Positions 51,801-60,458 of a stretch of 64,000 bases of DNA are shown here, in pieces. Each line of letters begins with the position of its first letter. The stretch's first letter is position 1. The position numbers and the translations under genes are program-made. The notes beneath the pieces are model-generated. The model did no database searches and was not told the DNA's origin. It saw only the letters and a list, made by a program, of their open reading frames with translations. This stretch comes from an uncultured Streptococcus sp. (GTDB lineage Bacteria; Bacillota; Bacilli; Lactobacillales; Streptococcaceae): contig CAKQDX010000005.1 in assembly GCA_934229725.1 (NCBI GenBank), forward strand, positions 1 to 64,000. The letters are read 5' to 3'.

Positions 51801-52210
51801 TAGTTGTAGAAGTACCTGGTGAACCAACGAAACCAACGAAACCAACAGAACCTAAAGCACCAACCCCACCAACCATGGTTGTGGTAAACGTACCTAATAA
51901 ACCTGTATCACCTAAAGAGCTTGTAGCTCCTAAAGTAAAATGGCATAAGAACTATCTTCTTGAGCGAGTAAGCCGTCCAGAAAAAACGACACCACCAACT
52001 CCTCAAAAGCCGAAAACTCCGAGAACACCTGTAGTACCAAGTGTCACTTCGACCTCTACTCTTGTTACAAAGCAAGGCACTCAAGGTGTGCAGGATAGAA
52101 CATTGCCTGAAACAGGTGATAAGAATCAGAAATTAACATCTGTAGCAGGAATTGGTATACTTTCAGTTGCCTTTGCAGGACTCTTCACATCTTACAAACG
52201 TAAACACTAA
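48887..52210 (+). CDS. LPXTG adhesin 1, short antigen I/II-like protein
   Basis: 1,107 residues. YSIRK-type signal FSIRKYSFGAASVLLGT with cleavage near 37; leader segment to 128; Ala/Lys/Tyr-rich coiled coil (128-444) of YDxKVAEK units spaced 56, 56 and 49 residues; GbpC/Spa-like V region (444-865, ending GVYWFAINSN-like YWFAINSN); Pro-rich repeats EPKAPTPPTP (865-1030); WHKNYLLERVS motif; LPETG at 1073, hydrophobic helix and KRKH tail. Same plan as oral antigen I/II adhesins but without their C-terminal isopeptide domains. Probably binds salivary or glycan ligands. Confidence 0.88.
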   Translation: MGRKDSQRFSIRKYSFGAASVLLGTVILAMGTTGAHADEVSTSAATDTPLSASVLADATTDAKATVDHSEKQVVSVKEVGNTTETMSVVTSDSLEDAKASAVNEGVEVEETAPQTHTSLEGAIADNQAQAKEINSVVSDYQKAKEEHKKELADYDKAKTEYDAKVAEKAIADKVNAASKAQFDTDQAAYKKELAKYQADKKAYDAALEEYHTQKLTYDSKVAEKAAADAANAKSEADYKVQLAVYETAKKNYEAAMAQYTKDKEKYDAEKKAYDAKVAEKVLTEIENKAAQEQYEKDLATYNAAYEKYQTDLAAYKIAKVAYDAKVAEKTAADKANEEAKAKYDADMATYNAAKAQYENDLKEYQTKQAQYDKDKAAYDKLLITKSEEDTAKAKYETDLAKYNAELEQYAKDFATYQTKYAEYQAALAQYKEAKAAYDKYMNDNGFQELKDVETVQDLTFQREAGAIHTITGINTYLTREAQARLNTSNVHQYDSNKLTATDIVTTSPWANNETEYIQIKEGDKFVVTYDNLNKSSMREDSSMHPIKRVIYRYEILSLPSNDGKGIAAVNGDPTVTLTVGASSDQDKPIKVAVDIEFYDGNGKRFDLSQKNAIVALNSLNHWTGASYVDSGDKPRALTVEAKDQNGNTVRGTWNPYADGSSMSIENNAVTVKTGTPDFGSAKVTISAENPMKIVAQKATWNGSEFAVSEETVIDATSVNASGAGEGHSIGTDNYLFDGKDDVIGMYTINPITGDITFTPKKKFENLEHVESVNIGNNKYIAIPNSSVSYDATTKEVKSLKDNQYIEHGSAFNGESSPVLEGWDNPESPYLYYGGAGLKMLDGHLVFTAQGANAVGQPTVYWFAINSNVGLPKKPGEEPKEPTKPEEPKAPTPPTITVGQLPAKPTEPTPPTAPIAPREPSYTVVTVDAEEPKAPTEPKAPTPPTPALVEVPVEPRNITAPVEPKAPTPPTPVVVEVPGEPTKPTKPTEPKAPTPPTMVVVNVPNKPVSPKELVAPKVKWHKNYLLERVSRPEKTTPPTPQKPKTPRTPVVPSVTSTSTLVTKQGTQGVQDRTLPETGDKNQKLTSVAGIGILSVAFAGLFTSYKRKH

Positions 52211-52223
52211 TACTATAAATGAC

Positions 52224-52267
52224 GAAGAATAGGTTGCTTTGCTAAGGCAAAACAGTCTATTCTTTTT
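52224..52267 (+). terminator. Adhesin 1 terminator
   Basis: AGAATAG with an inner TTGC/GCAA stem, then CTATTCTTTTTT. The rest of the 360-base gap is AT-rich and holds the next promoter. Confidence 0.8.
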
Positions 52268-52505
52268 TAATTGCCACATTAAAAAGCTTTGTAGGCCTGG
52301 GATTACAAGTTTTTCATAATCTTTTCAATAAAAAAACATTAAAGTAACAAGACCCTGCTATTAAAAAATTAAATCAGTACACTAAGATGTAAATTCCTTT
52401 AAATCTGGGCTAAGAGGACACGCTTTGATTTAAAGTTAAAAATTACTCTAATTTAAGAATTTAATAGAATTTGAAATCCTTCCTGTTTTTATGAGATAAC
52501 TCAAA

Positions 52506-52533
52506 TTGACATGCTTCTTGCTTTTGTTAGAAT
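52506..52533 (+). promoter_or_regulatory. Promoter of adhesin 2
   Basis: TTGACA (52506-52511), 16-base spacer, TAGAAT (52528-52533) preceded by TGT. Same geometry as the adhesin 1 promoter. Confidence 0.8.
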
Positions 52534-52570
52534 ATGAACATAACTAAATATATAGAAGGAAGTAATTTAA

Positions 52571-55500
52571 ATGGGGAAAAAGGAATTACAACGTTATTCA
52601 CTCAGAAAGTCTAGCCTTGGTGCGGCTTCTGTTCTTTTGGGGACTGCTGTAATTGCTGTAGGTGCTTCAAACGCTAGTGCCGATGAAGTGGCGACAACGA
52701 CAGATTCTTCAACACCAGCAGTTAAGGCAACCGACGCTGTTGAAGAAAGTACTGCTACAGTAGCAGATTCAACTGATAAGAAGGTTGTTGATGTAACTGA
52801 AGAAGGTAATACAACTGTTACAACGAGTGAAGTAACAAATACAAGCTTAGAAACTGCAAAAACAGCTGCAACGAATGAAGGTATTGAGGTTAAGGAAGAA
52901 CCTGCTCAAACCAAAGATACCGTTGAAGCAGCTGCTGCAGATAACAAAGCACAAGCAGAGAAAATTAACTCAGTCGTTTCTGATTACAAGGCGGCTAAGG
53001 AACAATACAAATCAGATAAAGCTGATTATGATAAAGCAAAAGCTAATTACGACGCTAAATTAACTGAGAAAGCTCTTGCTGAAAAATCAAATACCGAAGC
53101 TCAAGAAAAATATAATACTGAAAAAGCTGCTTATGACAAAGCTCAGGAACAATATCAAATTGCTAAACAAGCTTACGATTCAGCACTTTCAGAGTACAAG
53201 ACTAAAAAAGTTACCTATGATGCAAAGGTAGCTGAAAAAGAAGCAGCTGATAAAGAAAATGCACTTTCAGTCGCTAAATACCAAGCGGAATTGGCAACAT
53301 ACAACCAAGCAAAAGCTGACTATGAAGCTGCACTTGCACAATACAATAGTGATAAAGCCAAATATAATGCTGAAAAAGCAAATTATGATAAAAAAGTAAC
53401 AGAAAAAGTAGTTACTGAAAAACGTAATGCTGAAGCAGAGGCTAAGTATCAAAATGAGCTTGCTGCATACAAAGAAGCTAAAGCTAAATATGATGTTGAA
53501 AAAGCAGCTTATGACAAGAATATCGAACTTTATAAGACTAAAAAAGCAGCTTATGAAGTGGATCTTGAAACAAAACAAGCCATTGAAAAATACAATGCTG
53601 ATGCAAAAGCTAAATATGAAGCAGCTTTGGTTGTTTACAATGAACAAAAAGCAAAATATGACCAAGAGTACCTTGAGTATCAAAATAAATTAGCTGTCTA
53701 TCAAACAGCTCTTAAACAATACCAAGAGGCTAAAGCCGCTTACGATAAATACATGGATGATCCTGTTTATCGTAATCTCAAAGATGCAGAAGTTGTTCAA
53801 GAGTTGACCTTCCACCGTGAAACAGAAGCAACTCATAAACTTGAAGGTGTTAGCAACTACCTGACTAAAGCAGCTCAAGAACGCCTTAATACAAGCAATG
53901 TTTTCCAATATGATTCTAATAAGTTGCAAGCATCTGATATTGTAACAGATAGTCCTTGGACAAACACAGAAGACGAGTGGATTCAAGTTAAAGAAGGCGA
54001 CAAATTTGTTGTGACTTATGATGGCTTGAACCAATCTAGCATGTTGGTTAAAAACGAAGCATCACCAATTAAACGTGTTGTTTATCGTTATGAAATTGTT
54101 AGTCTTCCGTCAAATGACGGAAAGGGGATTGCTAAAATCAGTAAAGACCCAACAGTTACAATGACCGTAGGAGCTTCAACAGATCAGGCTAAACCAGTTA
54201 AGGTTGCTGTAGATGTAGAGTTCTACGATAAAGATGGCAAGATGTTTAATCTAAATGAGCATAATGCTGTTGTAGCGCTTAACTCACTTAACCATTGGAA
54301 TGGTGCTGCTTACGTTGAAACATCTGAACGTCCACGTCCAATTACAGTCGAAGCTAAAGATGTTAACGGCAACACAGTTCGTGGAACTTACAATCCTTAT
54401 GCGGATGGTTCTACACTGGCTATTCAAAATGGCGAAGTTGTTACGAAATCAGGATATGCTGACTTTGGTGGTGCTACTGTTAACATTTCAGCTGACAACC
54501 CACTTAAAGTAGTTCTTCCAATCACTGATTGGAATGGTTCAGAGTGGTTCGTGTCACGTGAAATTCCATCTGATGTAACGACACTTAATGCCTCAGGTAG
54601 TGGAAACGGTCATGCTCTTGGTAACCAAGACTATACTTTTGGCGATAAGGACGATGTTATCGGTTCATACAGCGTTTCTGCTGAAACTGGTTTGATTACT
54701 TTCACACCTAAGAAAAAATACCAATCAACACGTCACCAAGAATATGTAAATATTGGTGATAACCAATTCATCGCTATTCCAAAATCATCAGTTACTTATG
54801 ATGCGGCTACAAAAGAAGTTACTTCAGTCAATGATAACCAATACATTGACCATGGTTCTGTCTATAATGGTGAAACAACTTCAGATTTGACTGGTTGGGA
54901 CAATGAAGATTCACCTTACCTCTATTATGGAGGAGCTGGTATCAAGATGACGAATGGTCACTTGGTATTTACAGCTGATGGTGCTAATGCTGATGGTGCT
55001 CCAACGGTTTACTGGTTTGCAATCAATTCGAACCTAGGTTTGCCTAAGAATCCAGGTGAAAAGCCTGAAGAGCCTAAGGCACCAACACCACCGACAGCTC
55101 CAACTAAACCGTTGATGAAAACGGTTGGTATCAAACCACAAGAACCAACACCACCAACACCACCGACAGAACCAGTGGCACCAACGCCACCAACACCAGA
55201 GGTAGTTGAAGTTCCTGGTAAACCACAAGAACCAACACCACCAACAGGCCCAACGGCACCAACACCACCAACACCAAAAGTGGTCGAAATTCCTGCTAAG
55301 CCGGTTGAACCAACACCACCAACAGGCCCAGTAGCGCCAACGCCACCAACACCAAAAGTAGTTGAAGTTCCTGCAAAACCAGTTGAACCAAAAACTCCTG
55401 AAAAACCAACTGTTGTATGGCATAAAAACTATGTTGTTGAGAGAGTATCTCATGTGGTTCCACCAACACCAAAAACACCTCAAAAACCTGTGACACCACC

Positions 55501-55654
55501 AACTACACCAACTCCTGATACGGAAGTAACTGTAGTTGCGCAACCTGAGTTGCCACAAACTGGTGAACATACAAGCAATGCTGGTTTCCTTGGACTTCTT
55601 TCAATGATTTTTGCGGCCTTTATCGGATTCTTCAAACGTCATAAAGAAGACTAA
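52571..55654 (+). CDS. LPXTG adhesin 2, paralogue of adhesin 1
   Basis: 1,027 residues with the same domain order: YSLRKSSLGAASVLLGT signal, coiled coil from about 120 to 398 with 56-residue YDAK units, GbpC/Spa-like V region 398-818, Pro-rich EPTPPTGP repeats, WHKNYVVERVS motif, LPQTG at 994, helix and KRHKED tail. Shorter than adhesin 1 mainly in the coiled coil. V regions align throughout without gaps of note but differ at many surface-type positions, suggesting altered ligand preference after tandem duplication. Each copy has its own promoter and terminator. Confidence 0.88.
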   Translation: MGKKELQRYSLRKSSLGAASVLLGTAVIAVGASNASADEVATTTDSSTPAVKATDAVEESTATVADSTDKKVVDVTEEGNTTVTTSEVTNTSLETAKTAATNEGIEVKEEPAQTKDTVEAAAADNKAQAEKINSVVSDYKAAKEQYKSDKADYDKAKANYDAKLTEKALAEKSNTEAQEKYNTEKAAYDKAQEQYQIAKQAYDSALSEYKTKKVTYDAKVAEKEAADKENALSVAKYQAELATYNQAKADYEAALAQYNSDKAKYNAEKANYDKKVTEKVVTEKRNAEAEAKYQNELAAYKEAKAKYDVEKAAYDKNIELYKTKKAAYEVDLETKQAIEKYNADAKAKYEAALVVYNEQKAKYDQEYLEYQNKLAVYQTALKQYQEAKAAYDKYMDDPVYRNLKDAEVVQELTFHRETEATHKLEGVSNYLTKAAQERLNTSNVFQYDSNKLQASDIVTDSPWTNTEDEWIQVKEGDKFVVTYDGLNQSSMLVKNEASPIKRVVYRYEIVSLPSNDGKGIAKISKDPTVTMTVGASTDQAKPVKVAVDVEFYDKDGKMFNLNEHNAVVALNSLNHWNGAAYVETSERPRPITVEAKDVNGNTVRGTYNPYADGSTLAIQNGEVVTKSGYADFGGATVNISADNPLKVVLPITDWNGSEWFVSREIPSDVTTLNASGSGNGHALGNQDYTFGDKDDVIGSYSVSAETGLITFTPKKKYQSTRHQEYVNIGDNQFIAIPKSSVTYDAATKEVTSVNDNQYIDHGSVYNGETTSDLTGWDNEDSPYLYYGGAGIKMTNGHLVFTADGANADGAPTVYWFAINSNLGLPKNPGEKPEEPKAPTPPTAPTKPLMKTVGIKPQEPTPPTPPTEPVAPTPPTPEVVEVPGKPQEPTPPTGPTAPTPPTPKVVEIPAKPVEPTPPTGPVAPTPPTPKVVEVPAKPVEPKTPEKPTVVWHKNYVVERVSHVVPPTPKTPQKPVTPPTTPTPDTEVTVVAQPELPQTGEHTSNAGFLGLLSMIFAAFIGFFKRHKED

Positions 55655-55683
55655 GTGATACTAATAATTGACTACTCCATAAG

Positions 55684-55717
55684 AACTAGACTTTAGCTTA
55701 AGAGTCTAGTTTTTTTG
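55684..55717 (+). terminator. Adhesin 2 terminator
   Basis: ACTAGACT, loop, AGTCTAGT followed by TTTTTTT. Confidence 0.88.
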
Positions 55718-55770
55718 TCACCTTTATAAAATTCATCCCCCTTAAATCATTTTTAAATATAAAGGAAAAA

Positions 55771-55779
55771 TGGTATAAT
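55771..55779 (+). promoter_or_regulatory. rpiA promoter, extended -10
   Basis: TGGTATAAT (55771-55779). No convincing -35 was assigned. Confidence 0.6.
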
Positions 55780-55819
55780 GAGTAGAATGACTATTATAGA
55801 AAGATGAGAGGAGTCGATC

Positions 55820-56500
55820 ATGGAAGAACTGAAGAAAATCGCCGGTGTAACCGCTGCCAAATTTGTTAAAGATGGTATGGTTGTCGGACTAGGAACAGGG
55901 TCAACGGCTTACTTTTTTGTGGAAGAAATTGGTCGTCGTATTAAGGAAGAAGGACTCAATGTTGTCGGTGTAACGACATCAAGTCAAACAACAAAACAAG
56001 CAGAAGGCTTAGGGATTCCATTAAAGGCAGTTGATGATATTGACAGTATCGATGTTACTGTAGATGGGGCTGATGAAGTGGATCCTCAACTCAATGGTAT
56101 TAAGGGTGGTGGTGGTGCCCTCTTGATGGAAAAAATTGTTGCCACACCTACCAAAGAATACATCTGGGTTGTTGATGAGTCTAAAATGGTTGATCAACTA
56201 GGTGCCTTTAAACTTCCAGTTGAAGTCGTTCAATACGGGGCTGATCGATTGTATCGTGTCTTTGAGTCTAAAGGTTATAAGCCATCATTCCGATTAATGG
56301 AAGAAGGCAATCGCTTTGTCACTGATATGAAGAACTATATCATTGATCTAGATCTGGGTAAGATTGAAAATCCAGTGGCTTTTGGTCAAGAACTTAAATC
56401 TATGACAGGTGTTGTTGAACATGGGCTCTTCAACGGAATGGTTAACAAGGTCATTGTTGCAGGAAAAGATGGTGTTAAGATCGTTGAAGTAAAGGCTTAG
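55820..56500 (+). CDS. rpiA: Ribose-5-phosphate isomerase A
   Basis: 226 residues. VVGLGTGSTA near 22-31 binds phosphate, VDGADEVDPQLNGIKGGGGALLMEKI near 80-105 holds the catalytic Asp, Glu and Lys. Interconverts ribose-5-P and ribulose-5-P in the pentose phosphate pathway. Beside deoB it links nucleoside breakdown to central metabolism. AGAGGAG SD. Confidence 0.96.
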   Translation: MEELKKIAGVTAAKFVKDGMVVGLGTGSTAYFFVEEIGRRIKEEGLNVVGVTTSSQTTKQAEGLGIPLKAVDDIDSIDVTVDGADEVDPQLNGIKGGGGALLMEKIVATPTKEYIWVVDESKMVDQLGAFKLPVEVVQYGADRLYRVFESKGYKPSFRLMEEGNRFVTDMKNYIIDLDLGKIENPVAFGQELKSMTGVVEHGLFNGMVNKVIVAGKDGVKIVEVKA

Positions 56501-56619
56501 TCCCATCTGAGTTTCTTCATTAAACTGAAGAACGCAAACTATTATTTACGAAATTATAAAAATAAAAGAAAAGGTAAAGAGAAAATCATAAAAAGATTTC
56601 AGCTCTTTGTGGTGTTATT

Positions 56620-57831
56620 ATGTCTAAATTTAATCGAATGCATTTAGTTGTTCTTGATTCTGTAGGAATTGGGGCAGCACCTGATGCCAACGACTTTGTC
56701 AATGCTGGTGTACCAGATGGTGCCTCAGATACACTTGGCCATATCTCGAAGACTGTCGGTTTGAATGTGCCAAACATGGCCAAAATTGGTCTTGGAAATA
56801 TTCCACGTCAAGTGCCTTTAAAGACCGTACCAGCTGAAAATAACCCAACTGGTTATGCAACAAAATTGCAAGAAGTCTCTCTAGGAAAAGACACCATGAC
56901 AGGTCACTGGGAAATCATGGGTCTCAATATTACTGAACCTTTTGATACCTTCTGGAATGGTTTTCCTGAAGAAATTATTACTAAGATTGAAGAATTCTCA
57001 GGTCGTAAAGTCATTCGTGAAGCCAATAAACCTTATTCAGGTACAGCCGTAATTGAAGACTTTGGTCCTCGTCAAATGGAGACTGGTGAATTGATTATTT
57101 ACACATCTGCTGACCCAGTTCTTCAAATTGCAGCCCACGAAGACATTATTCCTTTGGATGAACTCTATCGTATTTGTGAATATGCACGTTCAATTACCCT
57201 TGAGCGTCCAGCTCTTCTAGGGCGTATCATTGCGCGTCCTTACGTTGGTGAGCCTGGAAACTTCACTCGTACGTCTAACCGTCGTGACTTGGCTGTTTCA
57301 CCATTTGCGCCTACTGTTTTGGATAAATTGAATGAAGCTGGTATTGATACCTATGCTGTTGGTAAGATTAACGATATCTTCAACGGATCTGGTATTAATC
57401 ACGATATGGGCCACAACAAATCAAATAGCCATGGTATTGACAATTTGATTAAGGCAATGACTTCTGAAGACTTCAAACATGGTTTCTCATTCACAAACTT
57501 GGTGGACTTCGATGCTCTTTATGGACATCGCCGTGACCCACATGGATATCGTGATTGCTTGCACGAATTTGACCAACGTTTGCCTGAAATCATTGCTGCT
57601 ATGCGTGAAGATGATCTCTTGATGATTACAGCAGACCACGGAAATGATCCAACTTACGCTGGTACAGACCATACTCGTGAATATATTCCTTTCTTGGCTT
57701 ATAGCCCATCATTCAAAGGAAATGGACTTATTCCAGTAGGTCATTTCTCTGATATCTCAGCAACAATCGCTGAAAACTTTGGTGTGGATAAAGCCATGAT
57801 TGGTGAAAGCTTCTTGGATAAACTTGTCTAA
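56620..57831 (+). CDS. deoB: Phosphopentomutase
   Basis: 403 residues. Alkaline-phosphatase-fold metal motifs LVVLDSVGIGAAPDA near 9-23, KDTMTGHWEIMG near 90 (phospho-Thr), and ITADHGNDPTYAGTDHTRE near 330. Moves phosphate between C1 and C5 of ribose or deoxyribose, connecting phosphorolysis products to rpiA. Only a weak SD is visible before the ATG, and 119 bases separate it from rpiA. Confidence 0.96.
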   Translation: MSKFNRMHLVVLDSVGIGAAPDANDFVNAGVPDGASDTLGHISKTVGLNVPNMAKIGLGNIPRQVPLKTVPAENNPTGYATKLQEVSLGKDTMTGHWEIMGLNITEPFDTFWNGFPEEIITKIEEFSGRKVIREANKPYSGTAVIEDFGPRQMETGELIIYTSADPVLQIAAHEDIIPLDELYRICEYARSITLERPALLGRIIARPYVGEPGNFTRTSNRRDLAVSPFAPTVLDKLNEAGIDTYAVGKINDIFNGSGINHDMGHNKSNSHGIDNLIKAMTSEDFKHGFSFTNLVDFDALYGHRRDPHGYRDCLHEFDQRLPEIIAAMREDDLLMITADHGNDPTYAGTDHTREYIPFLAYSPSFKGNGLIPVGHFSDISATIAENFGVDKAMIGESFLDKLV

Positions 57832-57832
57832 A

Positions 57833-58378
57833 ATGAAGCGCTATGCATTTTTGGTTCGTGGGATAAACGTTGGTGGTCGTCACAAGGTAGTCATGGAAGA
57901 ATTTTGTCGTGAGTTAGAAGAACTCGGTATGTCACATGTTTCCTCCTATATAAATAGTGGAAATCTTTTCTTTGATTCTACCTTGATGAAAGAGGAACTT
58001 CTCTTAGTTTTAGAGGAATTTCTAAAAAAGGCTTATCCATTTATTAAGGTATTTTCTCTTTTTACTCTGGAAGATTACCAATGTGAAGTGGCATCTTTAC
58101 CCGAGTGGTGGGAAGATGATTTCTATAGAAAAGACGTCCTCTTATTCACTGAAAGACTTGATAAGAACGAAATGGAGAAGGTTATTAACTCTTTTGAGTT
58201 GAAAGATGAAATACTTCATTTTGGTCAACTTGGTGTCTACTGGGGCAAGTATGATAAATCAACTTATAGTCAAACAGCTTATCATAAGAAGTTATTGAAA
58301 ACACCTTTTTATCCTGATATCACCATTCGAAATAAAAGGACATTTTCAAAAATTGGTCACTTTTTAACAATGAAATAA
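57833..58378 (+). CDS. DUF1697 family protein
   Basis: 181 residues from ATG 57833, one base after the deoB stop and without SD, so translation must be coupled to deoB. RYAFLVRGINVGGRHKVVME at the N-terminus and the C-terminal TIRNKRTFSKIG are the DUF1697 hallmarks. Cytoplasmic, function unknown. Inserted between deoB and punA in this salvage cluster. Confidence 0.86.
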   Translation: MKRYAFLVRGINVGGRHKVVMEEFCRELEELGMSHVSSYINSGNLFFDSTLMKEELLLVLEEFLKKAYPFIKVFSLFTLEDYQCEVASLPEWWEDDFYRKDVLLFTERLDKNEMEKVINSFELKDEILHFGQLGVYWGKYDKSTYSQTAYHKKLLKTPFYPDITIRNKRTFSKIGHFLTMK

Positions 58379-58398
58379 CTTATTAAGGGAGAACTAAC

Positions 58399-59208
58399 AT
58401 GTCGCTACTTGAAAAAATTAGAGTTACGCAAGCTTTTTTGGAAAGCAAAGGAATTGAAAAACCTGAGTTTGGTTTAATTTTGGGTTCTGGACTTGGTGAG
58501 CTTGCTGAAGAAGTTGAAAATGCAATTGTCATTGACTATGCTGATATTCCAAACTGGGGACAATCAACGGTTGTCGGTCATGCTGGAAAACTTGTTTACG
58601 GAACTTTGTCTGGACGTAGGGTTTTGGCTCTTCAAGGGCGTTTCCATTTTTATGAAGGAAATCCTCTTGAAGTCGTTACTTTCCCTGTACGTGTGATGAA
58701 AGCTCTCGGTTGTGAAGGGGTTCTTGTAACCAATGCAGCTGGTGGAATTGGCTTTGGTCCTGGTACTTTGATGGCTATTACGGACCACATCAATATGACT
58801 GGTCAAAACCCTCTAATTGGCGAAAACTTGGATGAGTTTGGTCCACGTTTCCCAGATATGTCTAAAGCATATACTCCAGCCTATCTTGAAATCGCCCACA
58901 AAGTGGCTGATAAACTTGGTATCAAGTTAGAAGAAGGGGTTTATCTTGGGACAACAGGACCTACCTATGAAACACCTGCTGAAATTCGTGCCTTCAAGAC
59001 ATTAGGTGCAGATGCTGTTGGTATGTCAACTGTTCCTGAAGTTATCGTGGCTGTTCACTCTGGATTGAAGGTTCTTGGTATTTCATGTATTACTAACTTT
59101 GCAGCTGGTTTCCAAGAAGAACTCAACCACGAAGAAGTGGTGGAAGTGACTGAGCGTGTCAAGGGAGACTTTAAAGGATTGCTAAAAGCAATTTTAGCTG
59201 AACTCTAA
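58399..59208 (+). CDS. punA: Purine nucleoside phosphorylase (trimeric, inosine/guanosine type)
   Basis: 269 residues. LGSGLGELA near 30, QGRFHFYEG near 80, NAAGGIG near 113, and MSTVPEVIVAVH plus GISCITNFAAG near 210-235. Class I PNP splitting guanosine and inosine with phosphate. Complements the hexameric DeoD encoded at 61366. AAGGGAGA SD. Confidence 0.94.
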   Translation: MSLLEKIRVTQAFLESKGIEKPEFGLILGSGLGELAEEVENAIVIDYADIPNWGQSTVVGHAGKLVYGTLSGRRVLALQGRFHFYEGNPLEVVTFPVRVMKALGCEGVLVTNAAGGIGFGPGTLMAITDHINMTGQNPLIGENLDEFGPRFPDMSKAYTPAYLEIAHKVADKLGIKLEEGVYLGTTGPTYETPAEIRAFKTLGADAVGMSTVPEVIVAVHSGLKVLGISCITNFAAGFQEELNHEEVVEVTERVKGDFKGLLKAILAEL

Positions 59209-59210
59209 AA

Positions 59211-60458
59211 ATGATTGCTCAGGGAAGAGAAGGCTTAAGGTCGTTGCCAAAATCTCTTAGGTTGAGTTTGGCTGTTTTTGCAACTGGTATTGCTTCAGGT
59301 CTTGTTGGAATTTTTTGTCACTATCTTCTAGAATTTATTCAAGTTCTTGCGTTTGGTAAAGATAAAGGCGACCTCTTGTTACTGTTTCAATCAGTGAGTG
59401 CTTTTCGAAGGTTTTTAGTATTACTTGTTGTTGGGGTTCTAGCTAGTTTATTTTGGTACTTTCTTCAACGACGAGTGACCTTACTCTCTATTAGTAAAGC
59501 TAAAAAACTTGTTGGTAAAAGGAGTCCAAATTTTCTAGGTCAGTCTTTACATGCATTAGTCCAGGTGGCAATCGTAGCTGCTGGGGCCTCAATTGGCAAA
59601 GAAGGAGCACCTCGAGAATTAGGTGCTCTCTTTGGTGGTAGTTTTTCTAAGGGATTGCGTTTAGACATTTCCGATAGACAATTATTAATGGCATGTGGTG
59701 CCGGAGCAGGCTTAGCCTCTGTTTACCAGGTGCCCTTCGCTAGTGCCTTGTTCGTTTTAGAGACATTAGGAGTGGGTTGGAAACTAAAGAATGTCGTCAT
59801 CATTCTCATAACTACTTATGTATCTGCTTATTGTGCCAGACCAATTGTTGGTGGACAAGCTATATATCTAGTTGATAAAGTCCCCCTTCATTCTTCAGGT
59901 TTCATGCTGGCAATCATCTTGGCGGTGTTTATAACACCACTTGCCATGGTATTTGCTTATGTGACAAAGAAGGCTAGTAGCAGTCGTATTACAGATAAAG
60001 CAATCCTCTGGACTTTGCCCCTTGCCTTTTTGATTCTAGGTGGACTTTCGGCTTACTTTCCTATTTTTATGGGAAATGGCCAGGTTTTAGCTCAATGGCT
60101 TTTTGCTGGGAACTCTTCAGCATATCTTCCTGTCATTCTCATTATCAAAAGCCTATTGATCTGTCTACTTTTAAGGAGTGGTGCCTATGGTGGAACTCTG
60201 ACGCCATCGTTTGCTTTAGGTGTAGGCGCAGGGTATCTGATAACGGTGCTTCTAGGGATTTTTGGCTTTTCCCTGAGTCCTGATTTAGGAATGCTTTTAG
60301 GGGCGACTATATTTTTAGGAACAACTTTGAATGCCCCCCTAACAGGAATAGCCTTAGTTGTTGGTTTTACAGGCACTGGAGGAGTTATCATATTACCCCT
60401 CATACTAGCAAGTTTCCTATCAAGGATAATTAATAATAAATGGAAGGAAAAACGATGA
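59211..60458 (+). CDS. ClC-family chloride channel/antiporter
   Basis: 415 residues, about ten helices. Selectivity-filter motif GKEGAPRELGALFG near 126-139 (GxEGP type), PLTGIALVVGFTGTGG near 380 and GGTLTPSFALGVGAG near 325. The usual GSGIP is not seen in exact form. Starts two bases after the punA stop, no SD, coupled. Ends overlapping the amidotransferase gene as ATGA. Why a ClC protein sits in this operon is unclear. Confidence 0.88.
   Translation: MIAQGREGLRSLPKSLRLSLAVFATGIASGLVGIFCHYLLEFIQVLAFGKDKGDLLLLFQSVSAFRRFLVLLVVGVLASLFWYFLQRRVTLLSISKAKKLVGKRSPNFLGQSLHALVQVAIVAAGASIGKEGAPRELGALFGGSFSKGLRLDISDRQLLMACGAGAGLASVYQVPFASALFVLETLGVGWKLKNVVIILITTYVSAYCARPIVGGQAIYLVDKVPLHSSGFMLAIILAVFITPLAMVFAYVTKKASSSRITDKAILWTLPLAFLILGGLSAYFPIFMGNGQVLAQWLFAGNSSAYLPVILIIKSLLICLLLRSGAYGGTLTPSFALGVGAGYLITVLLGIFGFSLSPDLGMLLGATIFLGTTLNAPLTGIALVVGFTGTGGVIILPLILASFLSRIINNKWKEKR

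Noticed and set aside
53267..53683. 138-residue minus-strand ORF
   Set aside because: It is the antisense of the adhesin 2 coiled-coil repeats; composition is repetitive Phe/Ser/Ile and there is no SD or promoter.
55034..55570. 178-residue minus-strand Trp-rich ORF
   Set aside because: Antisense of the CCA-rich proline repeats, which always read as Trp/Cys/Arg on the other strand. The minus-strand ORF at 51646-51876 has the same cause.
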